NCBI GenBank assembly: GCA_025966295.1
Contig: JAOPVD010000319.1
Location: 1 to 6,350, forward strand
From: Frankiales bacterium
Lineage (GTDB): Bacteria; Actinomycetota; Actinomycetes; Mycobacteriales; SCTD01
Direction: 5' to 3'
Length of the DNA: 6,350 nucleotides
Made by a program: the position numbers and the translations under genes. The notes under the pieces are model-generated. The model was not told where the DNA came from and did not search any database. It saw only the letters and a list, made by a program, of their open reading frames with translations. Below are positions 1-6,227 of the stretch, piece after piece. The first letter of the stretch is position 1; each line of letters starts with the position of its first letter.

Positions 1-273
1 CTGGACATCACGGTGCCGCGCGGCGGCACGGACGAGATGCCGCGGCTGCCGATGACGTCGTACACGCTGCTGGCCGGCCGGCCGCACGCGACCGCGTTCA
101 GCCAGGGCGGCACCGGCTCGTCGCTCAGCCTCGGCGGCGACGGCGTCTCGCTCCGCCTGGGCACCCACCCGGTCGCCAAGGAGCTCGCGTCGCTCGGGCT
201 GCCGAGCGTGCCGGTGCTCTCGACCTGGACCGAGACGATGCAGGCGACCTTCGAGCAGCCGCGCGCCCTCTAG
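1..273 (+). CDS. C-terminal part of an unidentified protein (5' end outside window)
   Basis: An open frame runs from the first base of the window to a TAG stop and gives the last 90 residues of a protein that begins upstream. Codon use is strongly G/C-biased at third positions, as in the neighbouring genes, and the frame ends just before a convergent gene, so it is probably real. The fragment contains a Gly/Ser-rich stretch (GGTGSSLSLGGDG, about residues 37-49) with alternating hydrophobic residues that suggest beta strands. Near the end is the segment HPVAKELASLGLP followed by STWTETMQATF. I have a weak impression of the C-terminus of an acetoacetate-decarboxylase-like beta-barrel protein, but no catalytic residue can be checked in this fragment, so the function is left open. 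No signal peptide or membrane segment is visible in this part. Confidence 0.65.
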   Translation: MDITVPRGGTDEMPRLPMTSYTLLAGRPHATAFSQGGTGSSLSLGGDGVSLRLGTHPVAKELASLGLPSVPVLSTWTETMQATFEQPRAL

Positions 274-329
274 CCGCTGTGGGTCAGGTCAAGTTGGCTG
301 GAGTGGCCGCGCGCCGGTCGCCCGCAATG

Positions 330-857
330 TCAGCCGCCGAGCAGGTCGGTCAGCAGTGCGACGAGGTCGTCGGCCGGCACCTTCTCCAGCGCGGGGAAGG
401 CGCCTGAGCCGCGGCCCAGCACCACGCCGGTGAAGGCCGCGGCCGCCAGCTCGGCGCGCAGCTGCGGCCGATCGCGGCCGTCCCGTGCGAACCGGTCGCG
501 CAGCGGCGTGACGACCCGCGCGTGCAGCGCCTCGCGGGCCGCGACCTGCACCGCGTCGTCGTCGTGGGCGCGGACCGCCGACTGGAACACCGGTCCCGCC
601 CCGCGGGCGTCGAGCCGGCCCAGCAGCCCGGCCATCCGCTCCGGCTGCAGCAGGTCCGGCGGCGTGCCGTCGCCGAGCTCGACCTGCAGCGCGGCCAGGT
701 AGAGGCCGGGCTTGCCGCCGAAGTACCGGGCGATGAGGGCGGCGTCGACGCCGGCGCGGTCGGCCAGGTCCCGGGTGGTGGTGCGGTCGTAGCCGCGCTC
801 CCCGAACAGCGCGGTGGCCGCGCTGAGCAGCGCGTCGCGCGCGGTGCCGCGGGTCAT
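330..857 (-). CDS. TetR/AcrR-family transcriptional regulator
   Basis: A 175-residue one-component repressor of the TetR family, which normally dimerises, binds a palindromic operator and releases DNA when a small ligand binds. The N-terminus (about residues 5-50) is a typical TetR DNA-binding domain: ALLSAATALFGERGYDRTTTRDLADRAGV, then AALIARYFGGKPGLYLAAL, with the recognition helix around residues 36-46 and the usual Y-F and Lys after it. The C-terminal ligand and dimer domain (about 65-175) is all-helical and poorly conserved, so the ligand cannot be predicted. I chose the ATG at 857 because the TetR fold begins immediately after it and a GGTGG stretch lies 4 bases upstream. A longer in-frame start at 935 would add 26 Arg/Gly/His-rich residues translated out of frame from the transporter's end. 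The start overlaps the stop of the upstream transporter gene as TGATG, implying translational coupling. It probably controls that transporter and itself. Confidence 0.93.
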   Translation of the reverse strand: MTRGTARDALLSAATALFGERGYDRTTTRDLADRAGVDAALIARYFGGKPGLYLAALQVELGDGTPPDLLQPERMAGLLGRLDARGAGPVFQSAVRAHDDDAVQVAAREALHARVVTPLRDRFARDGRDRPQLRAELAAAAFTGVVLGRGSGAFPALEKVPADDLVALLTDLLGG

Positions 858-2278
858 CAGTCCACCGCCACGGTGAGCTCGGTGGGCACCTCGACAGGCG
901 TGGCGGCGGCCCGGCGGGCCGGGAGCACGGTGCACAGGATGAGGGCGAACACCAGCACGCCGACGCCGATGAGGGCGGCAACCGTGTAGCCGCTGTCGGC
1001 CGGGAAGGGCGACCCGACGCCGGGGTGCGCCTCCAGCACGGTGGCCGACAGCGCCGAGCCGGTGGAGTACCCGACGTAGCGCAGCACTTGGTTGAAGCTC
1101 ATCGCGCTGCCGGTCTCGTGGGCGGGTACGGCGGCCACGATCAGGCCGGGGAGCGCGGCGAAGGTGCAGCCGACGCCGAGGCCGGCCAGCCCCAGCGCGA
1201 GGCAGACCTGCCAGAGCCCGCCGCGGTCGAGCGCGAACAGCAGCTCCGCTGCGATGAGGATGACGCAGCCGAGCGGCAGCACCGCCCGCTGCCCGAACCG
1301 GCGGCTGACGAGCGGGGCCAGCCGGCTGGCGGTCACCGACATCGCCGAGAACGGCACCAGCACCAGGCCCGCGACCACGGCCGAGCCGCCGAAGCCGTAG
1401 CCGGTGCTCGCCGGGGTCTGCACGTAGCGGATCACCAGCGAGATCAGGATGTACATGCCGACGCCGGCGAACAGCCCGGTCAGGTCGGCCGTGAGCACCG
1501 TGCGGTCACGGACCAGGCGCAGGTCGACGAGGGGCCGGGCGGTGCGCAGCTCGTGCAGCACCCACCAGACCAGCAGCATGACCGAGCCGGCGGCCAGTCC
1601 CACGAGCCGCCCGGTGGACCAGGCCGCGAGCTCGGACAGCACCACCAGCAGCCCGGCCAGGCCGGCGCCGAGCAGCACCGCCCCCGCGATGTCGAGCCGG
1701 GCCGGCGGTCGGTCCTTCGTCGACGGCACGGCGAGTGCGGCGGCGACCAGCGCGACCGCGGCCAGCGCCGCCCCGGCCCAGAACGCGGCCCGCAGCGACA
1801 GGTGCTGGGCCACCAGGCCGGTGACGGGATAGCCCAGGCCGATGCCGGCGACGGTGGTGATGGACAGCAGCGCGACGGTGCGGTGGGCCCGCTCGCCGCG
1901 CAGCAGGTCCCGGGCGGTGGCCATGCACAGCGGCGTGAGGCCGAGCCCGAGCCCCATGAGCGCGCGGCCGGCCAGCAGGTAGCCGAACGCAAGCGGGAGG
2001 GCGGCCAGCACGCAGCCCAGGACCACGAGCGCCAGCGCGCCGAGGACCACCGACCGACGGTGCCGGCCGTCGCCGAGCCTGCCCATCGCGGGCGTCGCGA
2101 CCGCGCCGACGAGCATCGTGATGGTCAGCGACCACTGGGCGTCGGCCAGCGACACGTGCGTCTCGCGCGCGATGGTCGGCACGAGCGGCGCGCCGAGGCT
2201 GCTGACGACCGCGACAACCGTCCCGAGGTAGATCAGCACGGGTACGAGCCGGCGCCGGTCATCGAGTGATGTCATCAC
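857..2278 (-). CDS. MFS transporter, DHA2-like drug efflux
   Basis: A 473-residue major facilitator superfamily membrane protein, most likely a proton-driven exporter of drugs or other toxic compounds across the cytoplasmic membrane. It has many hydrophobic segments (for example about 12-36, 50-66, 77-106, 135-155, 165-184, 195-215, 226-241, 264-284, 298-315, 332-350, 357-384 and 432-453), consistent with a 12-14-helix topology. Motif A is clear at about 66-75 (GRLGDGRHRR) in the loop after helix 2. A motif-C-like segment typical of antiporters lies at about 145-157 (GIGLGYPVTGLVA). Length suits the DHA2 (EmrB/QacA) group, though 14 helices cannot be confirmed by eye. The gene starts GTG-ATG (2278 and 2275), and either codon could initiate. 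I chose the GTG because it sits where a leaderless transcript would begin. Its last base overlaps the tetR-family gene, and a palindrome over its start is the probable operator. The substrate is unknown. Confidence 0.93.
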   Translation of the reverse strand: MMTSLDDRRRLVPVLIYLGTVVAVVSSLGAPLVPTIARETHVSLADAQWSLTITMLVGAVATPAMGRLGDGRHRRSVVLGALALVVLGCVLAALPLAFGYLLAGRALMGLGLGLTPLCMATARDLLRGERAHRTVALLSITTVAGIGLGYPVTGLVAQHLSLRAAFWAGAALAAVALVAAALAVPSTKDRPPARLDIAGAVLLGAGLAGLLVVLSELAAWSTGRLVGLAAGSVMLLVWWVLHELRTARPLVDLRLVRDRTVLTADLTGLFAGVGMYILISLVIRYVQTPASTGYGFGGSAVVAGLVLVPFSAMSVTASRLAPLVSRRFGQRAVLPLGCVILIAAELLFALDRGGLWQVCLALGLAGLGVGCTFAALPGLIVAAVPAHETGSAMSFNQVLRYVGYSTGSALSATVLEAHPGVGSPFPADSGYTVAALIGVGVLVFALILCTVLPARRAAATPVEVPTELTVAVD

Positions 2279-2285
2279 TTGGTGA
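2265..2285. promoter_or_regulatory. Probable TetR operator: palindrome over the MFS start codon
   Basis: Positions 2265-2279 form a perfect inverted repeat with 7-base arms and one central base: AGTGATG, T, CATCACT. A further GTGA at 2282-2285 pairs with the TCAC at 2275-2278 across three bases, so three half-sites alternate in orientation. The site covers the start codon and initial transcribed region of the MFS gene and reaches the proposed -10 element, where a bound repressor would block RNA polymerase. Assigning it to the TetR-family protein of the same operon is inference from position and symmetry. Confidence 0.6.
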
Positions 2286-2290
2286 CTCTA
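2285..2290 (-). promoter_or_regulatory. Candidate -10 element of the MFS-tetR operon
   Basis: On the minus strand this reads TAGAGT, matching the TANNNT pattern of actinobacterial housekeeping -10 elements. Six bases (CACCAA) separate it from the GTG at 2278, the usual distance to a transcription start, so the mRNA would begin at or beside the start codon. No good -35 hexamer is seen 16-19 bases further upstream, which is GC-only sequence. No Shine-Dalgarno sequence precedes the start codon, which agrees with leaderless initiation. Confidence 0.45.
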
Positions 2291-2327
2291 TCGGAAGCCC
2301 GGCCGCCCGGCGGGTGTTGTCCCTCAC

Positions 2328-2669
2328 ATGGACCCGCTCCTGACCGCCCGCGGCAACGCGCTCGCGCAGATCGCGGCGCTGACGGCTGCCCGCGCGGAGA
2401 TCGTGGCGGCGGCCGAGGGCTCCAACGCCGACGACGAGCACGACCCGGAGGGCGCCACCATCGCCTTCGAGCGCCAGCAGGTGGCGGCGCTGCTGGAGCA
2501 GGCGCACGCCTCGTTGGCGTCGGTGGACGCGGCCCTGGCCCGCCGCTCGTCCGGCAGCTACGGGGTCTGCACCGGCTGCGGCGGCGTCATCGGCGCGGAC
2601 CGGCTGGAGGCACGGCCCTCAGCGACGCTCTGCATCGCGTGCGCGCGCCGCCAGTCCGGCCGCCGCTGA
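2328..2669 (+). CDS. DksA/TraR-family C4 zinc-finger protein
   Basis: A small 113-residue protein of the DksA/TraR family. Characterised members enter the secondary channel of RNA polymerase and alter transcription, often with ppGpp; the role of actinobacterial homologues is less certain. Residues about 3-30 and 44-75 look like two antiparallel helices of a coiled coil, joined by an acidic turn (DDEHDPEG, 35-42). The C-terminus carries a four-cysteine zinc site: Cys81-x2-Cys84 and Cys102-x2-Cys105, with 17 residues between the pairs. The motif DEHDPEGATIAFER is, from memory, a recurring feature of actinobacterial members. The ATG at 2328 has no Shine-Dalgarno sequence (CCCTCAC directly precedes it). 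A weak -10-like TGTTGT at 2315-2320 would place transcription at the ATG, so it too may be leaderless. It is divergent from the MFS gene and 35 bases before the DUF445 gene. It should not be called dksA on this evidence. Confidence 0.88.
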   Translation: MDPLLTARGNALAQIAALTAARAEIVAAAEGSNADDEHDPEGATIAFERQQVAALLEQAHASLASVDAALARRSSGSYGVCTGCGGVIGADRLEARPSATLCIACARRQSGRR

Positions 2670-2693
2670 CAGCAGGCACCGCACCGCTGTGCC

Positions 2694-2697
2694 AGGG
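2694..2697 (+). promoter_or_regulatory. Ribosome binding site of the DUF445 gene
   Basis: AGGG lies 7 bases before the GTG at 2705. Three in-frame candidate starts follow one another (GTG 2705, GTG 2708, ATG 2711). The spacing favours the first or second; the ATG is 13 bases away, which is long. This decides the start used here, although the protein differs by only two residues. Confidence 0.5.
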
Positions 2698-2704
2698 TCG
2701 ACAC

Positions 2705-3964
2705 GTGGTGATGCCTCTGCTGGTCCAGGACGAGCTCTCGGCCGCGCGGCTGCGGCGGATGAAGGTCACGGCCACCGCGCTGCTCGGCGTCGCCGCCGTG
2801 CTGTACGTCGTCAGCCTGTCCTTCGACGGCACCGCGATCGGCTTCCTGCGGGCCGGGTCGGAGGCCGCGATGGTCGGTGGGCTGGCCGATTGGTTCGCGG
2901 TCACCGCGCTGTTCCGGCAGCCGCTCGGGCTGCCGATCCCGCACACCGGGCTGGTGCCGCGCAAGAAGGACGAGCTGGCGACCAAGCTCGGCGAGTTCGT
3001 CACCGGGCACTTCCTGACCCGGGAGGTGGTGGTGGAGCAGCTCCGCGAGGCCGACGTCGTCACCCGGGTCGGGCGTTTCCTCGGCGACCCCGAGGTGGCC
3101 GAGCGGCTGGCCAGTGAGGTGGCGTTCAACGCCGGCGTGCTGCTCGAGGCGCTCGACGACGAGAGCGTCGTGCAGGCCGCCCTGGAGCTGCTGCGCCGCG
3201 ACCAGGCCCGCCGTTCCTACGCGCCCGTCCTGGGCCAGGTCCTCGAGCGGGCCATCGCCGGCGGCACCCAGCGGCCGCTCGTCGACGTGCTGGTCTCGCG
3301 GTCGCTGAGCTACCTGCGGGCGCACCGGGACGAGCTGGTGCCGCAACTGCGCACCTTCGTCGAGGAGCGCAGCTGGCTGGCGGCGCTGTTCGTGACCGAC
3401 AAGCGGGTGCGGCACCTGCTGGACGGCGTGGCCGACACCCTGCAGGAGATCGACCGCGACCCGCAGCACCCGATGCGGGGCTGGCTGGACGGGCTGCTGC
3501 GCTCGTTCGCCGACGAGCTGCAGCACGACCGGCACACCGCCGCCCAGCTGGACCGGCTGCTCGGCCAGCTGCTGGAGGACCCGCAGGCGCAGGCCGTGCT
3601 GCGTGAGGTCCTCACCGACGCGATCGTGTCGGTGAGGGAGTCGCTGGCCGACGTGGACGGGTCGCTGCAGCACCGGATCGCTGCGCTCATCAGCTCGCTG
3701 GCCGCCCGGGCCGTCCACGACCAGGTCTTCCGCGCCCGGGTGCAGGCCGTCCTCGAGGCGCTGACCGGCCACGCCGTCGAGAACTACGGCGACGAGCTGA
3801 CCGCGCTGATCCGCACGCAGGTGGCCCGCTGGGACGCCACCTCGGCCTCCCGCCGGATCGAGCTCGCGGTCGGCCGCGACCTGCAGTTCATCCGCATCAA
3901 CGGCACCGCCGTCGGCGCGCTGGCCGGCCTGACGATCCACGCCGTCACCCTCGCCCTGCCCTGA
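2705..3964 (+). CDS. DUF445 family membrane protein
   Basis: A 419-residue protein of the DUF445 family (Pfam PF04286; E. coli YjiN is a relative). Its biochemical function is not established. A transmembrane helix lies near the N-terminus (about residues 21-38). The family's most conserved block follows at about 55-91: AMVGGLADWFAVTALFRQP, then GLPIPHTGLVPRKKDEL. The middle (about 95-395) is a long, charged, helical region rich in Leu, Arg, Asp and Glu with no catalytic motif I recognise. A second hydrophobic segment closes the protein (about 400-418, GTAVGALAGLTIHAVTLAL). The shape is therefore a two-helix membrane anchor with a large soluble domain, and length is normal for the family. An open frame continues upstream of 2705 through the DksA-like gene, but that extension is Arg/Pro/Gly-rich and not part of the family. 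The gene follows the DksA-like gene by 35 bases and precedes the acyl-CoA dehydrogenase by 37, so co-transcription is plausible. Confidence 0.92.
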   Translation: MVMPLLVQDELSAARLRRMKVTATALLGVAAVLYVVSLSFDGTAIGFLRAGSEAAMVGGLADWFAVTALFRQPLGLPIPHTGLVPRKKDELATKLGEFVTGHFLTREVVVEQLREADVVTRVGRFLGDPEVAERLASEVAFNAGVLLEALDDESVVQAALELLRRDQARRSYAPVLGQVLERAIAGGTQRPLVDVLVSRSLSYLRAHRDELVPQLRTFVEERSWLAALFVTDKRVRHLLDGVADTLQEIDRDPQHPMRGWLDGLLRSFADELQHDRHTAAQLDRLLGQLLEDPQAQAVLREVLTDAIVSVRESLADVDGSLQHRIAALISSLAARAVHDQVFRARVQAVLEALTGHAVENYGDELTALIRTQVARWDATSASRRIELAVGRDLQFIRINGTAVGALAGLTIHAVTLALP

Positions 3965-4001
3965 CGTGATCAAGCGCCGCCCGAAGGGGTAGGGGGCGGC
4001 C

Positions 4002-5192
4002 ATGGACCTCCTGCCCCCGTGGGCCACCCCGGCCCGGCTGCAGCTGCAGGCGCAGGCCCGGGCCTTCGCCCACGACGTGGTGCTGCCGCTCGCCGACCAG
4101 CTCGACCCGCAGAAGGCCGAGATGCCGGCGGCGCTCGTCGAGGGGCTCGCCGGGCACGGCTGGTTCGGGCTCACCATCCCGGCGCAGGACGGCGGCCTCG
4201 GGCTGGGCGTCTTCGAGTACTGCCTGGTCTCGGAGGAGCTCGCCCGCGGCTGGCTCAGCGTCGCCAGCATCCTGGCCCGCGGGCAGGGGCTCGGCACCCA
4301 GGTACGCGACGGGCACCGTCGCCGCGAGCTGCTCAAGCGCAGCGCCGAGGGGGAGTGGATCGGCTCCATCGCGCTGTCCGAGCCGGACGCCGGCTCCGAC
4401 CTCGCCGGGGTCGCCACCACCGCCGTCCGGGACGGCGACGGCTGGGTCCTCAGCGGGCACAAGCGCTGGGCCGGCAACGCGCTGGCCGCCGACTTCGTCG
4501 AGGTGCTGGCCCGCGTCCGGGAGCCGGAGCCGGGCGAGCCGCGGTCCGCGGGCCTCGAGCCGTTCCTGGTCGTCAAGGACCGCGGCGCCTTCCCCGACGG
4601 CATGACCGGCACCGTCATCGACAAGATCGGCTACCACGGCTTCCTCACCTGGGACCTGGTCCTCGACGGCGTGCGGGTGCCGGACAGTGACCGCCTCACC
4701 GGCCTGTACGGCGATGAGGGCGCCGCCCAGGACGAGGGCGGCTTCGCCAGCGTGCAGCGGGGCCTCAACATCGCCCGGGTGCACACCGCGGCCCGGGCGG
4801 TGGGGGTGGCCCAGGGCGCGCTCGAGGACACCACCGCCTACCTGCAGGAGCGCGAGCAGTTCGGCCACCCGATCGGGGACTTCCAGGCGCTGCGGTTCGC
4901 GCTGGCCGACATGGCGGCCGACGTCGCGCAGGCCCGGGCGTTCTGGCAGCAGGTGGCGCACCTGCTCGACGAGGGCGCGCCGTGCGAGAGCGAGGCGGCG
5001 ATGGTCAAGCTGCAGGCCACCGAGATGGCGGTCCGGGTCACGAACCAGGCGATGCAGCTGCACGGCGGCAACGGCTACACCACCGAGCGCCGGGTCGAGC
5101 GCTACTGGCGGGACGCCCGGCTGACCACCATCTTCGAGGGCACCAGCGAGATCCAGCGCCGGACCATCAGCGACCGGCTGCTGCCGCGTTAG
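4002..5192 (+). CDS. Acyl-CoA dehydrogenase family protein
   Basis: A 396-residue cytoplasmic FAD enzyme of the acyl-CoA dehydrogenase family, which oxidises an acyl-CoA thioester to the 2,3-enoyl-CoA and passes electrons to electron-transfer flavoprotein. The three domains are visible: helical N-terminus (about 10-120), middle beta domain with the flavin/substrate loop ALSEPDAGSD (124-133), and helical C-terminus with the FAD-contacting region REQFGHPIGDFQALR (284-298) and QLHGGNGYT (352-360). The probable catalytic base is Glu379 in TTIFEGTSEIQR, the position used by medium- and short-chain enzymes. The flavin segment reads KRWAGNA (154-160) where many members have W-I-T-N, so the usual Thr contact to the flavin is Gly. 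Chain length and acyl specificity cannot be assigned; a glutaryl-CoA-dehydrogenase-like or ACX4-like relative is possible. AGGGGG at 3991-3996, 5 bases before the ATG, is a strong ribosome binding site. Its TAG stop interlocks with the stop of the convergent LLM gene. Confidence 0.94.
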   Translation: MDLLPPWATPARLQLQAQARAFAHDVVLPLADQLDPQKAEMPAALVEGLAGHGWFGLTIPAQDGGLGLGVFEYCLVSEELARGWLSVASILARGQGLGTQVRDGHRRRELLKRSAEGEWIGSIALSEPDAGSDLAGVATTAVRDGDGWVLSGHKRWAGNALAADFVEVLARVREPEPGEPRSAGLEPFLVVKDRGAFPDGMTGTVIDKIGYHGFLTWDLVLDGVRVPDSDRLTGLYGDEGAAQDEGGFASVQRGLNIARVHTAARAVGVAQGALEDTTAYLQEREQFGHPIGDFQALRFALADMAADVAQARAFWQQVAHLLDEGAPCESEAAMVKLQATEMAVRVTNQAMQLHGGNGYTTERRVERYWRDARLTTIFEGTSEIQRRTISDRLLPR

Positions 5193-6184
5193 GCAACAAG
5201 CGCCAGCGTGCCGTCGCTGGCGACGCCGAGCTCGGCCAGCAGCTCGTAGGACCGGAGCCGGTCGGCGAGGGCGTGCGCGGTGGTGGTGACCATCAGCTCG
5301 TCGGCCTGGGTGTCGGCCAGCAGCCGGTCCAGCTGCTGCCGCGCCTCGACCGGCGACCCGAGCACCTGGCTGTCCAGCCGCTGCTCGGCGTACAGCCGGT
5401 CCTGCGGGGTCCACGGGTAGGCCTCGGCCTCCTCGACCGACGGCAGCACCCCGGGCCGGCCCTGGCGCAGCTGCACGAACGACAGCGCGCCCGGCAGCGC
5501 CAGCCGGCGGGCCTCGTCGTAGGAGTCGGCGATGAGCACCGATGCGCACACCATCGCGTACGGCTCGGCGAGCACGCCGGGGCGGAACGACTCGCGGTAC
5601 AGCGCCAGCGCCGGGATGGTGTTGTGGCCGCTGAAGTGGTGGGCGAAGGCGAACGGCAGCCCGAGGTGCCCGGCCAGCTGGGCCGAGAAGCCGCTCGAGC
5701 CGAGCAGCCACACCGCCGGGGCGTTGCCCTCGGCGGGCACCGCCGCGATGCCCTGCACCGGGCCGTCGAAGAACGCCCGCAGCAGCGCGAGCTCGCCCGG
5801 GAAGTCGTCGGCGTCGCCGCGGCGCAGCAGCGACGCGGTCCGCTGGTCGGTGCCCGGCGCCCGGCCCAGTCCGAGGTCGATGCGGCCCGGGAACAGGCCC
5901 TCCAGGGTGCCGAACTGCTCGGCCACCACCAGCGGCGCGTGGTTGGGCAGCATCACGCCGCCGGAGCCGACCCGGATCCGCTTCGTCGCCGCGGCCAGCG
6001 CGGCGATGAGGACGGCGGGGGCGCTGGAGGCGATGCCGGGCATGCCGTGGTGCTCGGCCACCCACAGCCGGCCGTAGCCGAGCTCCTCGACGCGCTGCGC
6101 CAGGGTCACCGACTCGGCGAGGGCGTCGGGGGTGGTGCGGCCGGAGGAGACGGGGGCGAGGTCGAGCACGCTGAGCGGGGTCAT
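5189..6184 (-). CDS. LLM class (luciferase-like) flavin-dependent oxidoreductase
   Basis: A 331-residue enzyme of the bacterial-luciferase-like superfamily, expected to fold as a TIM barrel and use reduced flavin (FMNH2 or F420) to oxidise an organic substrate. It belongs to the group that includes E. coli YhbW (luciferase family oxidoreductase group 1). Diagnostic blocks are SVLDLAPV at 5-12, WVAEHHGMPGIASSAPAVLI at 41-60, RVGSGGVMLPNHAPLVVAEQ at 71-90, and GRIDLGLGRAPGTD at 100-113. The family start is the ATG at 6184. Upstream in-frame codons to 6244 add 20 basic residues unlike the family and would overlap the previous gene. A GTG directly precedes the ATG, and neither has a clear Shine-Dalgarno sequence (TACCTGCTGTG precedes the ATG). 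It may be expressed with the upstream minus-strand gene, 43 bases away. Substrate and cofactor are unknown; the nearby acyl-CoA dehydrogenase is convergent and need not be related in function. Confidence 0.93.
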   Translation of the reverse strand: MTPLSVLDLAPVSSGRTTPDALAESVTLAQRVEELGYGRLWVAEHHGMPGIASSAPAVLIAALAAATKRIRVGSGGVMLPNHAPLVVAEQFGTLEGLFPGRIDLGLGRAPGTDQRTASLLRRGDADDFPGELALLRAFFDGPVQGIAAVPAEGNAPAVWLLGSSGFSAQLAGHLGLPFAFAHHFSGHNTIPALALYRESFRPGVLAEPYAMVCASVLIADSYDEARRLALPGALSFVQLRQGRPGVLPSVEEAEAYPWTPQDRLYAEQRLDSQVLGSPVEARQQLDRLLADTQADELMVTTTAHALADRLRSYELLAELGVASDGTLALVA

Positions 6185-6227
6185 CACAGCAGGTACAACG
6201 CCGCGGCGGCGCTGGTGCTTCCGCGGC

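Noticed and set aside
274..329. Possible terminator between the convergent first gene and the tetR-family gene.
   Set aside because: The 56 bases contain short GC-rich complementary bits around 306-320 but no clear stem-loop with a T-run on either strand.
858..935. Longer start for the TetR-family regulator at 935.
   Set aside because: It would add 26 residues rich in Arg, Gly and His ahead of the normal TetR N-terminus. The ATG at 857 has a GGTGG site and couples with the upstream stop.
1025..2269. A 414-codon plus-strand open frame antisense to the MFS transporter.
   Set aside because: It is extremely rich in Arg, Gln, Glu and Gly, typical of the reverse complement of a hydrophobic GC-rich membrane protein.
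2279..2704. N-terminal extension of the DUF445 gene, whose frame stays open back to 2279.
   Set aside because: The extra 142 codons overlap the DksA-like gene in another frame, encode Arg/Gly/Pro-rich sequence absent from the family, and a ribosome binding site precedes 2705.
2558..4624. A 688-codon open frame on the minus strand, antisense to the DksA-like, DUF445 and acyl-CoA dehydrogenase genes.
   Set aside because: Its translation is low-complexity (Ser, Arg, Pro, Gln and Gly-rich) with no domain, while the plus-strand genes have clear family motifs. Long antisense frames are expected where third positions are almost always G or C.
3945..6065. A 706-codon minus-strand open frame overlapping the acyl-CoA dehydrogenase and the LLM oxidoreductase.
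   Set aside because: It runs out of frame through two well-supported genes, and its composition is Ala/Arg/Gly/Pro/Val-biased with no recognisable motif. It is a shadow of GC-rich coding sequence.
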